DNA of 64,000 nucleotides from Struthidea cinerea (Eukaryota > Chordata > Aves > Passeriformes > Corcoracidae): NCBI GenBank assembly GCA_013397865.1, contig VZTI01000419.1, forward strand, positions 186,001-250,000, written 5' to 3'. The position numbers and the translations under genes are program-made. The notes beneath the pieces were generated by a model. It searched no databases, was not told the DNA's origin, and worked only from the letters and a program-made list of their open reading frames with translations. This document shows positions 26,827 to 38,830 of the stretch, in pieces. How positions within the stretch are numbered: the stretch's first letter is position 1; every line of letters begins with the position of its first letter.

Positions 26827-29800
26827 GTAATCAGGGGTACAGCCTCAGAAATAATCATCCTCCTAAGAGCTGAGTCCTGGCAATGGGTGGTTTGGACACG
26901 TGTTCTGGAGTCTGTGAGGTTTTTGGAAGGGATGGTGGTGTTACACCTCACCTGGTGTCACCTCGTGCCCAGCGAGGTGTGAGAGTGCAGCAGGAGATCT
27001 GGTCTCAAGGAGAAGACACTTTATGTCTCAGGATGTGGAATTGCTGGCTGAACTAAGGATGAATTACCATTTAGCTGCTGTAGACAGGCCTCACCAGTAA
27101 CTCTGGGGGAAGTAGAACGTGTTTATGTCCAAGGTAGGAACTAGCAGAAAAAATGATCCCTCCGTTCACTTTAGACTCTGCCATGTAAACAAAACTGAAT
27201 ATCAAACCATGGTTGTACAAGTTAATTAAAATAAAACTGTTCTTACCATGTCAGCTTTAGTAAAGTTTTAAGAGTTTTTAGAAGAGATTGGATCATTATA
27301 ATAGATTAATAATTACATTTGGCAACGTGCTTGCCAAGATAATCCGTTTTATCAGTATCTTGATAAAGACCCACTATCGGCTGCTGTGACCTAAAAGTAA
27401 TGGGGGCATTTTTATTTCCACATCCTTTAATTGTGCTCTGGTTGGAGGACATGGAGATGTAACCACGTGAATTGTGTCTGCAATAGTGTTCACAAATCAC
27501 CACTGCAAGCTGGGGTTCTAATTTCCGTGGTGCAGGCAGCTTTGGGCATCTCGAGTGACCTAAAACCCCCAGTTGTAAAGAGAGATTTCACAGGAGTATG
27601 TGTGGAGTCAGAAGTACCAGGTGAACATAGAAAATGTAGATGAAAAATTAAGGTCCTGAATTAAGAGACCGTATTTTTTTACTATTAAAAAAAGAGAGAA
27701 AAGTAAAACAAACAAAACAAACAAAAGGCCAAGTGGTGTTCCTGTGATGAGTCACCTGCATTGTCATCCACGTCGTGTTGTGCTTCCCTGGGTTCTGAAT
27801 AAAAATCCTCTTTGCAATGAGTGAGCATAAACTTCGTGGGCAATTGAGTATCCGAGCTCTTTGCTGGTGCTCACTGGGGCAGCAGCAGCTGGAATTGCAC
27901 AGCTGGGAGGAGCCTGTTTCTGGGGAAATCTGTTCCCAGGGAATTGTGTGCTGAAGCTGGAGGCTCAGGGGAGAGCTGTGAGTCCATGCAAACACAGCCT
28001 GTGGGGAGCTGCCAAGGGGCATCTCCCTGGCAGCTGTGCCCCCACAGGGGTCAGCCACTGAAGTGAGGGCTCTGCACCCTCGTGCAGGGCATTTGGGGAG
28101 TGGGAGCTCTGCTGTGGGAGCTCTGCTGCTCAGCTCGTGGTGGGGGCCCCAGTGCTGGGCTGTGCTAAGAGCTCCAAGCTGCTTTTTAAGGCTGATGACA
28201 CCACAAGCAGGAAGTTGCATCACTCAGTAAAATCACTTTCCTTCCCTTGTAGTCCAGGTGTAGAACCACAGGACTCAGGTGAGTTGTGGGCAGGACAGTC
28301 CCATCTTCTGCAGGGATGCAGGTTAGAGCAGAGGTGGGGTTTCTGGTTAAATAACCAAATCTGTGGCATGGCTGTACTCCCAAGAGCTTGGCAGTAAGCA
28401 GAGAAGGTTTCCTTCCTGGGGTGGTGGCAGGTTGACTCAGGAGAGTTCACCTCGAGTGAGTGCTCACCACCCAAAATGGAGCCAAGGAAATGTAGTTGGA
28501 GACAACTCCAGACATTCAAGTGCATTCAGTAATTATTTATGTGTGTTGTCGAAGAGATGGTAGAAAAATATTAAAGCAATAAATACTCTTTTAAATATTA
28601 TTTGTTTGAACTTTGATAAATGTTTTCCATATAAATGCCACGGCTCCAATTCATCTGCTAAAAGTCTGAACTTCTCTTTGGATAAAGTCGTGGCGGGTAT
28701 GATTTATGTCGAGTGCTGTTTGGGGTTATTAGGATGTTTGTATCAGTTACTAACGGGGATGGAAGCAGAATTTAAAGGAGTTCTTGCGAGTGCACGAGTG
28801 TGTGCATATATAAATATGTATATAAGCCATCCCACATTCCTGCCGTGTGGTGTGCTGGAGTAAAGCCCTCACCATGCAGCGTATGCTGCAGAACTGTACC
28901 AGTTACCCACGAGTAAAGGCTTGAGGAAAGAGCTGCTGGGTTTAGGGAACAGCAGAACATCACAGAAGAAGGACCCTTCAGCGCACAGGGCTGCAGGTGA
29001 GCTTGCAGGTGACAGCATTTTCGTAGGTGCAGCAGCAGAAGGGCCCTGTTGAGCTAGGGCAGGGTCTGGGGGAGGCTCACTGTCAGGATGGGAGATGGAT
29101 GGCACAGGAGCCCTGTAGCCTAGAGATGTCTGTGTGCTCCCAGCCATGAGTGATGTGCAGCTCAGGGAGCTCCAGCATCAGAGGTGCTATCTCCTGAACA
29201 GGCCTTGACGGATTTCTCTCATTTAAGCTGGTGTTAGTTGTTCTTTCGACCATTATAAACTGCTGGCACCTCCATCATCCTGTGCAAAATTCACAGCTGA
29301 AGTGCGCTCCGTGTGAAGAACCTCCTTGTTTTGCACTGTCGCCTCTTTGCTTCATTTGATGCCCCTACTTGTACTAGAAGATGGTGAAGAGGTTATTTCC
29401 CCCTCTCTTCATGCTGTTTGCAAACGTGCAGAGTTCTGCCGTACACTTTGTCAGTCATTGCTTTCCTGACTGCAGAGTCTTTGCCTGTTTCATTATTCCT
29501 CATTTCAAAGCTCTACTGTGCCTTCTGTAATTCTTATCCCTCTTATCAGTGCCTTCCCGAAGCACTCTGGGTGTGTTGGTGTGCCCACTATCTCTGTTCT
29601 TTAGAGCAGTTGCTGATAGCACCGTGTAATTGTCAAATTCAATGTTCTGGAATTACCTGAATCTCCTTTGAAACCCTCCTAGAGAACCATTCCATTTGCT
29701 GCCTTCTGTTCCTCTGCTGCTGACAGAGGTTTATGCCAGATTTTGCCCATCTCAGTGGAACTGTTTTTTCAGAAGAGCCTCCCAGTGAATACTGCCAGGA

Positions 29801-32144
29801 TGAGCACTGTGTTTCCACGGGTGTGAACGCTCCAGTGTTTGCTCCCTGTGCCAGCACTGCTGCCTGCCCTGGCTCCTGCAGTGCCCCTTGGCAGCAGAGC
29901 TTCAGCGTGGAAACAGTTCTGAGACCTTGCACAGGAGATGCAGCAGAGAAGCACAGCTGTATTTATGAATCTGTGGCTTCATCTGCCGACTGTCGCTCTT
30001 TGATTTTCATCTCCTGTAGCCCTCAGACGTCCTCACAGACTGCTGGGGTTGTTTGGAAAAGGATTTCTTAATCCCTTTAATGTGGAGGTGGGTGGAGGTG
30101 GAAGGTGTTTGGTGGGTGTGGATCGAGGATTGACAGTCGTGGGTGACTTTTTATTCTGTAGCTTTTCACAGTTTAATGCATTTCCTTGTTTGGTCTAAAA
30201 ATCATTTCTATGGAAAAAACACCTTTCCTCTTCCCTTGCTGCCCAGCCACACCATTTTCCCTGAAGCTCTTTCGGTGGGACAAGATCCCTTCGCTGTTGC
30301 CTGTGCTGTGTTCTGTTGCTGTGGGATGTTTCTCCTGCTCAGCAGGAGGACAGGGGGGTTTTAATGTGGGACAATCTTCTCCCATCCCCAGAGGTGCTGG
30401 CGGTGAACCTGTGCTCCGTGTGCCAGTAGGATGGGGAGCAGTGGGTGTATTTACAAGAACTCAGCACATTGTCAGATCTTATCTGTTATCATCCAGCTGG
30501 AGAACATCACCAGAGCAGATAGACCTGACAGTCCTGCACTTCCCTGGGCCCTTTGCAAGCTGCCCTGTGGGTTATCTCCCTCTAGAAGGGACTTTCTGGC
30601 CACTTCACATCTGCAAAAGGCATTAAATGATCAGCAGACATTTAAATATTCACCTTCATTTTGTCCATGCCTTTTATTAAAGTTCAGATAATCCAAAGAG
30701 GCTTTTAAGTGGTCTGTGGCTTAATTTATTCATTTAGGAATTGAAGCAATAAACAGTCTGTGTTTTGGCCTGGCGCCGAAGCTTTTTCTTTGGGCTCTTG
30801 CAGCTCCCAGGGCTGTCTCTGCTTTAAATACCCTCTGTGCTCGCTGTGGCTCCTGTGCCTGCTCACTGACTTGTCAAATCACTAATGAACCTGCTCTTCC
30901 CTCTCTCAGGGCCACATTCTGCCCTCAGCTGAACCTGTTCAGGCTGAGTTGCTTCAGAGGGATTTCACAAGTTCAGTTTTTGTCCCAGTTACTCACAGAA
31001 GCCTCACAATATTGCACCTGGCTCTGTTAATTTTATGTAAATCAGGCGTAACTTCCCGCAGCAGTCCTTTCAGGCGGTTCCTCCAGATCCTCTCCCAGCC
31101 AACTCTGTGAGCTTCTTGTCTCTACAAACGCTTGCAAAATGGCTCTTTTACTACCTGCAGAGGGAATAAAAGCCACTTGCACCGGTTGGCAGTGTAGAAT
31201 GATTAAGTCAATGGTAATTAACACTGGAAACTATTTTAAGTGACAGAGCAGAAATGTTTCCAAGTTGGTTTCTTACCAAGCAGCCCCAATGCTGGTGTTG
31301 GATGACGATATCGAAGCATCGGTTCTGATACATTAAAGAGGTCTCTAACAGGGTTTGGAAGTCTCTAATAACAGTTTGGGAGATCTTTAGGGTAGGTTTC
31401 CCCAAATAAGGATCCCAACTTCTTTAGGCATCTTCAGAAATCTCTTAGAGGGTTTTACCCATTTCGGGCTTCTTGGACTTGATGAATGAGGAAAACAGCT
31501 CTTTACAAAACCAGAAAATGTATATTAAAAAAGCAAATTGCAAACAGAGGTGTTGCCTTTATTTTATTTTTGTTTTCTGAACAGTCAGTGAGTGCTGTGT
31601 GGCTGGAATGCTTTCCACATTACGCACTGCACACGTTGTGTGTCTCAGATGGGAATGGGCGACCGACAGTGCTCTGATGGAACGTGTGTGGCTGTAGGAA
31701 AACCCTCTGGAGGAAGCTGGCCACGTGCACCAAGTGTCTGTTGGAGTGCTGAGGGGAGTAGGTGTGGTGCTGGGGGAGTGCCCATCGCCCCACGTGCAGT
31801 GACAGGGGAGTGGTTTGCAGGTGTTGGGAATAAGGGCTGGGGCAGTCCAGGGGAGGAATATGGAAAGAAACCAGGGGAGAACTCAGCAGAACTCAGCTTT
31901 CCTGTTGGTAAAATTGAGTACAAACAGGGGCAGGACGTGTGGAGGCCAGCTGGTGGATGGACTGATGGCTTTTTGACCTCCTGTGGAAGGGCAGCTCTTT
32001 GCTGGTTGTGGTGACCTTCAGATTACTGCTTGACAGCATCTCTGTGGAGCTTTTATAGAGCAGGTCCCACCCTGAGCAACTGCAATGCCGATGACTGCGA
32101 CAGAAAAGACATTACCATCTAAACCCTCCTTCTTTTACCACCAG
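26827..32144 (+). other. CTNNA1: CTNNA1 intron 11
   Basis: Intron of 5.3 kb with consensus ends. It holds an A/C-rich (AAAC)n-like run at 27705-27725 and a possible very old CR1/L3-like fragment near 29230-29660. Nothing else with a recognisable function was seen. Confidence 0.9.
29230..29660 (-). repeat. Possible ancient CR1/L3-like 3' fragment
   Basis: A degraded stretch beginning with CCGTGTGAAGAACCTCCTTG and followed by TTCATTTGATGCCCC resembles the old amniote CR1/L3 3' region in reverse complement. Divergence is high and the boundaries are guesses. A RepeatMasker hit would be needed to establish the family. Confidence 0.3.
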
Positions 32145-32345
32145 AGAATCACATTTTAGAAGACGTAAACAAATGTGTCATTGCTCTCCAAGAAAAAGAT
32201 GTGGATGGCTTAGACCGCACGGCCGGGGCGATCCGGGGCCGCGCCGCTCGGGTCATTCATGTGGTCACCTCGGAGATGGACAACTACGAACCCGGAGTCT
32301 ACACCGAGAAGGTGCTGGAAGCAACCAAGTTACTGTCTGACACAG
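32145..32345 (+). CDS. CTNNA1: CTNNA1 exon 12 (M3, residues 516-582)
   Basis: This 201-bp exon opens with AG completing Glu516, then NHILEDVNKCVIALQEKD, and ends LLSDT plus one base. The acceptor is TTTTACCACCAG and the donor GTAAGG. It forms much of the M3 bundle. Glu521, Arg548 and Arg551, charged residues reported to hold the closed M1-M2-M3 arrangement, are all present (Arg548 and Arg551 in GAIRGRAARVIHV). The middle of the exon is markedly more GC-rich than its introns. Residue 581 is Asp, where recalled human sequence has Asn. The exon is not symmetric in phase, so skipping it alone would shift the frame. Confidence 0.97.
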
Positions 32346-33409
32346 GTAAGGGTCCTTACTCCCAGAAGCCCTGAATTCCTGTTTCCTGAAAGCGTGTGGG
32401 CAGCTGGGTACCTGTGAAACCTGTTAAAGACTCAATTTGCTGCAGTGCAAATTAGTGGGAGTTGTTTGCAAAGCTGTTCCAAAGTGAGAAGTGTGACTTT
32501 GCTGTGTTGACTGGCCTGAAGCTCAGCGGTGCACAAGGTGTCCCTGAGCGTGCTTGCTGTCATGGACTGGGCTGTGGGAAGCAAAAACACCGGGAATGAG
32601 TCCCAGACGTGAGTGAAGGCTTGGAAGTTGTGCTGTGCTCATCTTGGAGTATTGCACCAGGCCCTGCAGCTGTTCAGGGTCCAGAAGGAAGATCACATTT
32701 CCCCAGCAGAATAAGTTTGGGGTAATAATTAGGGTAAATTTTGTAAAGTATCTTTACAACTGCTGGAAGAGCATTGTAGGTTGTGGTGCCCCACACATAA
32801 ACACCAAGTGAGGGTGTTCAGGTGAACTACCTGCTGACACCCCTACAGGGTGAGGGGTGACTCGGGTTGCTTCAGTGCCAGCCACTAGCTGTTGGTCTTG
32901 CTTTAATTACTTTGATGAAGAATCAAGGGTGTCACTGAAGAAACAGCAGACTCTAACTGGTTCTGGCATGTTCTTCCTGGGGCACCATGAGTCACTGACA
33001 CGCAGCAGTGCAGCCTGCCCCCTTCCAGTGCTTCTTAAACGTGAGCTTCCTGATGGTAGTATGACTTTTTTCCCCCCAAAAATGATGTCCATCTGCAGGG
33101 AACATCAAACAAACAATCAGTATTTTACCCCATAGTTTCTAAGGGCTTCCCCAGGTGTTTTCTCCTTGTCCTCTAGAAGGGCGTGATAAACTTTTCACTG
33201 TCCAAGGGGAAAACACCAAACAGCAGCAATGTAAGCAGAAACAGAGGTGGATTGAGGCTTCAGCTCCTGTAAGAAATGCTGTGATTTCAGTGGGAGGACT
33301 GCACAGCGTCCCGGATAGTTTAAGGGGAAGGCACTCGCGAGGGGTCCCGGAGTGGGCAGCAGAGTGGCTCTGGGTGGCACTGACTGGCTCTGGTGTGCTC
33401 TGCCCTCAG
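32346..33409 (+). other. CTNNA1: CTNNA1 intron 12
   Basis: Intron of 1064 bp, GTAAGG donor and TGCCCTCAG acceptor. No repeat element or other feature was recognised. Confidence 0.92.
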
Positions 33410-33561
33410 TCATGCCGCGCTTCACGGAGCAAGTGGAGGCTGCAGTGGAAGCCCTGAGCTCCGACCCTGCCCAGCCCATGGATGAGAACGAGTTCATCGA
33501 CGCCTCCCGGCTGGTGTACGACGGCATCCGCGACATCAGGAAAGCCGTGCTGATGATCCGG
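33410..33561 (+). CDS. CTNNA1: CTNNA1 exon 13 (end of M3, residues 583-633)
   Basis: This 152-bp exon starts with TC completing Val583, then MPRFTEQVEAAVEALSSD, and ends with AVLMIR in phase 0. The donor is GTGAGC. It encodes the last helices of the M3 bundle. The stretch SSDPAQPMDENEF is specific to alpha-E-catenin; alpha-N-catenin differs here, which makes this the best exon for the paralogue call. No difference from recalled human sequence was seen. Confidence 0.97.
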
Positions 33562-36227
33562 GTGAGCAGAACTTCCCTCAGCAGCCTCCCGCTCTCCCTG
33601 CCGCTGCTGAGCTGACAGCCGTCAGGATCACGGGGAGCAGACAGCAGAAGATTTTCATTTAGCTCCTGTTAGCATTCAGAGTCTTAAAATCTGCTAATCG
33701 CTGCGGAGCACTTGAGCAGTACGTTTGGATGCAGATTCATTAACCAGATCTGAGCATCGATGATGGCCCGGGTTGTGATGCTAAATACCCTTCACGCATC
33801 TTTTGTAATCTCGTGGTAATGCCTGGCTCGTTAATGTGCTAAAATCAGTGACCTTTGAGTTAACAACAGCAAATTAATTCAGAACTATAGATGCTTGTTG
33901 ATGGTTTGAGAGCTTAGAAATAAAACCTAATGGCTCTTCATTAAGTAAATTTGGAGAATTAATGTTAGTTAGTCAAAAGGAAGCTGAGATGAGTTTGGTC
34001 TGTAGTTCCTAAAGCGTGTAATTTGTTAACTGGCTAACCTGGGTACACAGGGGCAGCTCACAGAGGCCTCGTCTCCTCTGTGCTTGCGTGTTTCAGGTGC
34101 AGTGGGTGAGAGTTGGAAGCCGTAATTTCTGGTAGGTCAGAAGGGCTCCTGCATTTGGTTGAAGGGATGCAGAAAAGGAAGTTCTGGTTGAAGCTGATCC
34201 ATGGACCTATTTCTTGGCTCTTAGTGGGGCAAAAATGGGCAGGAGCCAGACACAGCAAAGACAAATGTAGGGGTTTTATTCCTTTTTTTCTTCTTTTCCT
34301 TGTATTCCTTTGACTCTGAGAAACTGCCCTGGTCTTCCAGAGTGGTGACCATGGCAGATGCAGCTTGGTGATCAGTAAATCAGGGATGTACAGCCCCAGA
34401 AGAGATGTGATCACAGTAACCATTGCAATAGCACCTTCCATGTGTGCTGCGTAAAGCAAAGGATCAGATGAGAAGCCAGGAGAAAAGCTGACAGCCACAC
34501 ATGTGCTCCCCACGGAATTTTTTTCAGACAAGCTCAGGATTTATAGACAGCCAGTGTTAGATGAAGACATCAGTGCCTTCCTGCTACGCAGACAAACGGG
34601 TGTGATCCCCCCCCTGCTGGAGCCCTTGTTATTCAGGACAGGGAGCACGGCTGCCAGTCCCAGGCGGCAGCAATTACCCGGGCTGGCAGTGCCAGGAGCG
34701 CTGGCGCTTCCCCTGTGCCACGCTCCGGTGTCAGGGAGCCACAGCTCCGCTGCCAGCAGCCAACAGCAGCTCCCTGGCGACACAGCAGCCACCTGGAAAG
34801 AAGTTCAAATGCTAGCACTTGTGGTCCAGAGGGTTTGTTGTGGAATGAAAGAGCCATCCAAATGGAGATTCCAGGGTTCTCCAGGGCTCACAGGGGCTCA
34901 TTCACTTCAGCTTTGTCCAGGGGCTCTTGCTCTTTACAGGGACCAGCAGGAAAAGCCACTGCAACACCTCATTTCTGTGTTTATGGAGGGTATTTTCAAA
35001 ACTACCATTTCACTATATCTGTATTTATTGAAGAGAAGCTCTCCCTCCCTCCCTGCTGCCCAGCCTCGTCACCCCAGAGGAGTTTCTGCCCTTGGTGGCA
35101 CTGGAAAGGCAGAGTTACACTTTGTGTGTCCCTGGGCTTTGGGAGGGATGGGCAGAGGGGACTCACAGTTTGTAAACATACAGCAGAGCTGTTTTCTTTA
35201 TGTTTTTCATTTTTAAAATATTGGTACACTGAGCTACTTCCTAGTGTGTGTCCCTCTGCTGATTTTGTGGATACACCCTGTTCTCCAGGGCCTGGAGAGG
35301 AGGCTGGAATACCCAAAGTCTTGATTGTCACCCTGCTCACCTTTGCTTTTGGGCAACTATTTTGCATGTCCATCTCTATTTTCACTGTATCACAAAGTGT
35401 CTGTATTGGCAGACAAGTCTGTGAAATTCAAATTATAGGAGAGAAATGTAAAGAACAGGGACTTTATTTGCATCCTATCTGTTAATCACAATTTATTGCA
35501 TTTATCAGTGAAGTTCTTTGTTGACCCAGCTCTGGAGAATTGTCATGAAGTGCCACTTTAGCAAAGATGTAGTATTTTGACAAACATGCTGTTTAAACTT
35601 GATAAGCTTTATAAAAAGTTTGCCAGCTACAGACTGGCAGTAGCAAAAATAAATCCTAGGCAAGCAGGAACTAGGTCAGATGTGTTTAGCCTACAGCATA
35701 AAAGCTGGCCCTTACTAGCTAAAATTTTTCAGCTTTTCCTGAGGGATAAGGATAAATTTTGAGATATTTTATCTGTTGTTAATTTAGTCAATGCTTTGAT
35801 TCATAATTGTGCTGAAGACACTGTCTGTGCTTCTGAACCAGCCCTTAGAGCTGTGTGTAATTCCAGCTTCAGAATCCCGAGTGAAGCTTCTACATTTAAT
35901 CAAGTTGCAAAAACGCTGTTCGTTTTGCAAGAACATTTCTTTGTCTTTCAGATGCTGAGTGCATTAATGTCCTGACAAATCTCAGCTGTTTAGTTACCGC
36001 TGTGTGATTTTGGGGATCCCTGTGGTGTTTAACAGGAGCAGTCGAGCACATAAAATCACACGTGTTCAGAGCTGGATACAGTCCCCGTATTTACCTTTTT
36101 GTTGAAAACATGAAATAATTTTTACCTCCACTGATTTCCATTCTCTCTGCTTGAAAAACAATATTTGTGTTGATTTTCAGAGCCATGTAATCTGTAGTTT
36201 GGCTCTGACTGAATGCTTTTTCCTCAG
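33562..36227 (+). other. CTNNA1: CTNNA1 intron 13
   Basis: Intron of 2.67 kb. The first part (about 33665-34020) is AT-rich with several TAAT-type cores and is listed as a possible regulatory element. The remainder has no recognised repeat or gene. Confidence 0.92.
33665..34020. promoter_or_regulatory. Candidate conserved noncoding element, intron 13
   Basis: This stretch starts about 100 bp after exon 13. It holds dispersed TAAT/ATTA cores, for example CTCGTTAATGTGC and CAAATTAATTCAG, and no simple repeat or CR1 sequence. The composition resembles avian conserved noncoding elements, but conservation cannot be judged without an alignment. The boundaries are approximate. Confidence 0.25.
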
Positions 36228-36338
36228 ACTCCTGAAGAGCTGGATGATTCCGACTTTGAGACCGAGGATTTCGATGTGCGAAGCAGAACCAGTATCCAGA
36301 CTGAGGATGATCAGCTCATTGCTGGACAGAGTGCACGG
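36228..36338 (+). CDS. CTNNA1: CTNNA1 exon 14 (phospho-linker, residues 634-670)
   Basis: This 111-bp exon is phase 0 at both ends and encodes 37 residues, TPEELDDSDFETEDF through IAGQSAR. The acceptor is TTTTTCCTCAG and the donor GTAAGG. It is the acidic linker between M3 and the actin-binding domain. Ser641 (reported CK2 site) and Ser652, Ser655 and Thr658 (reported CK1 sites) are all present; residue 656 is Ile where human has Val. The exon ends exactly at Arg670, the first residue of the RAIM segment (670-673) implicated in force-dependent actin catch bonding. The rest of that segment opens exon 15. Confidence 0.97.
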
Positions 36339-37790
36339 GTAAGGCAGAACCCTGAGCATTATGAAAGTGTGACCTGCCTTCAAGGAACACTTCAGCTTGC
36401 TTTGAAAACCCAGGTTAAATTCTGGCGGGATGGTGATAAAAATGCTGGATCAGAAAACTGGCATTCTTTTGTTTCCAGTTTTCTTCTGAAAAGGAGGTTG
36501 AGAGAAATGCACTTGGTCTGATGGATGTGAGAAATGTCTGTGTTTTATTTTGGGTGTTCTGAGAGATCAAAATCCTTTTAGTACCAACGAACATTTTGCT
36601 ATCACAGACACTGTAGTCGGGTGAGCTTCTGCAGGGAGGCGCAGGGCAGATCATTCCACTGGATTAATGTTATTTCCAACAGACAAATACTAACTTTACG
36701 AGCAAAAAATCTTCACAAAATGTCTCCTCACACACGTGCTGGTGTGTGTTTGGTCACTGAGCATTTATCAAGACAACATTGAGAGGAACTCAGAAATGAA
36801 ATCATTTCAACTAACGGCATTTCCTATGACTTAAAAATGAAAGCATTGATAGGCAATATATAATCATTAAGAGGTGAAACCCTAAAGTCAGTGCACTGAA
36901 GGAAGACCAGGCCTTCCCTATTGCTTTTATTTGACACGGCCCCTCCGGATCGATAACAATTTACACTCTTGGGAAAGGGCCATGGCAGATTTTTCGTGGG
37001 GGCTCTTCCTGCCAGGCAAGAAGTAGCCAGACCTTATTTATCAAACTTCTGCCACGCTGGCTTGGGAATTACACTAACTGAGAGTATTTTTATGCTCTTG
37101 CACAAGCACTTGCTGTGCCTGGACCCTCGCCCCCTTCTATTTAAATGCAGACATTGCTCATTTACCTCTCAGCACAGCTGCTGCCAGAGGATTTTTAGTA
37201 CCAAAGGCTCCTTTTTGCCTGCTCCTGGAGGCATCTGTGCTCCCAGTATTTATGAAGGCAAGGGCATGGAGTCTTACACAGGCTGTAAACCCAGGCTGAG
37301 AGATTTTATTTGGGAGTAAGCACATACTCTTTATTTTCACTTACTCTTTCCTCAGCAGACATGTTTCAAAAGAGTACAGCTAGCTTTTTGCAGGGAAGAG
37401 ACTGGTAATATTTCTTATTATCCTCAATGCCCAAGTGGAACTTAATTTTAAAATGTTGAAATTTTCTATAAAAGACAAGTCCTCCTTCTTCATGCAGTTT
37501 TATTTTGAGGGATGGTAATATGTGGCGAATTTGTTTGGAGTCTTAACAGTTTTATCATGCAAAGGCCCATATTTCAAGAGTCAACTTGTCTTTCTGGGCA
37601 CTTTTTCTTAAAAAAGAGTATAAACTTTGATTCAAAATGGAAGCAAATGGCTCTGTAAAGCCTCTAGGTAGAGGATTGCTGTTAAAGTTTTATCCCCCAT
37701 CTACATGACTAAAATTGGTTATTAGTGAAATGTTCCAAAAAGCCTCTACAAGGCAGCAGGAGGCCATGTGAGAAAACTCTTCTCTTCCAG
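36339..37790 (+). other. CTNNA1: CTNNA1 intron 14
   Basis: Intron of 1452 bp between the phospho-linker exon and the first actin-binding-domain exon. No repeat or other feature was recognised. Confidence 0.92.
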
Positions 37791-37972
37791 GCTATCATGG
37801 CTCAGCTCCCTCAAGAGCAGAAAGCCAAGATTGCTGAGCAGGTCGCCAGCTTCCAGGAGGAAAAGAGTAAACTGGATGCTGAAGTGTCAAAATGGGACGA
37901 CAGCGGCAATGACATCATTGTCCTGGCCAAACAGATGTGTATGATCATGATGGAAATGACAGACTTCACCAG
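37791..37972 (+). CDS. CTNNA1: CTNNA1 exon 15 (actin-binding domain, residues 671-731)
   Basis: This 182-bp exon begins AIMAQLPQEQKAK and ends MEMTDFT plus two bases of Arg731. The acceptor is CTCTTCCAG and the donor GTGAGG. It starts the vinculin-homology-3 actin-binding helical bundle; residue 671 is the conventional start of the isolated domain. Ala671-Ile672-Met673 complete the RAIM segment begun in exon 14, so the force-sensing motif is split by an intron. The DDSGNDIIVLAKQMCMIMME helix is identical to recalled human sequence. The two-base overhang is completed by G at the start of exon 16. Confidence 0.97.
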
Positions 37973-38724
37973 GTGAGGCTTTAATTAATTTGTTTAATTA
38001 AATTAAATTGTGCTCACCCCGAGCTCGCCGGGCTGCTGGGCTTCCAGCGAGACCCCAGTGGGGCAACAAGAGCCCCACTTGTTGTAATTTCCTTTAAATG
38101 GTGCCCTGTTACAGCCTGCATATGAGCTGGGGAGATGCATTATTGTGCAGTGGCTGGGTGGTAATAACTGTTTAAATTGATCTGCAGATACACAGCAGTT
38201 ATTGCCTGTCTTTCTTTCTTTCTTTCTTAAGGGTGATTCTTGTCCCCAGGAATACTTATATATTTGCTCAGTTCTTCACAGCATTAAATTCCGTGGGCTT
38301 CTCAATATTGCCATACTGCAGGAATAGTTCCTAGCACAGTTATTTGCAGAGGAAAGAGAGGCTTTTTGATGCCTTTTGAAATTAATTTACCAGATTTTAT
38401 ATAACGCTATTTTTTAAACTTCATGTTCCATTCCATAAAAATTGCAAATCCGTCTTCTAAAATGTTATCTCTTATCATCATTAGGTTGCTCAGGGCAGTA
38501 AAATTTAAGATGTTTTTATTCCTAGGTTTAAGCTAAGTGTGGGGAGGAGCCGAAAGGGGGTAACTCCTGAAAATGAAGGTGCTGTAATGGCTGCTCCTGC
38601 CTGTTCCTGCCCTTGGGGTGAGGAGTCACTGCCAGCACTGCGTGGAACAGAATGAGAAAAGGGATGTAGAGTTCACTGCTGTGGTTTTCTGGTGCTAGGA
38701 AGGAGCCTCTGCTCTGTTTTGCAG
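37973..38724 (+). other. CTNNA1: CTNNA1 intron 15, with a (TCTT)n tract
   Basis: Intron of 752 bp, the shortest complete one in the window. It contains five perfect TCTT units at 38209-38228 and an A/T-rich run just after the donor. No other feature was seen. Confidence 0.92.
38209..38228. repeat. (TCTT)5 microsatellite
   Basis: Five perfect TCTT units within CTNNA1 intron 15. Confidence 0.9.
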
Positions 38725-38830
38725 GGGTAAAGGTCCACTGAAGAACACGTCAGATGTGATCAGTGCAGCCAAGAAGATCGCAGAGGCTGGGTCAAGGATG
38801 GACAAGCTGGGCCGGACCATTGCTGACCAT
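38725..38830 (+). CDS. CTNNA1: CTNNA1 exon 16 (actin-binding domain, residues 732-766)
   Basis: This 106-bp exon starts with G completing Arg731, then GKGPLKNTSDVISAAKK, and ends GRTIADH in phase 0. The acceptor is CTGTTTTGCAG and the donor GTAAGT. It encodes a further helix of the actin-binding bundle. LGRTIADH distinguishes it from alpha-N-catenin, which has a different residue pattern here. No change from recalled human sequence was seen. Confidence 0.97.
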
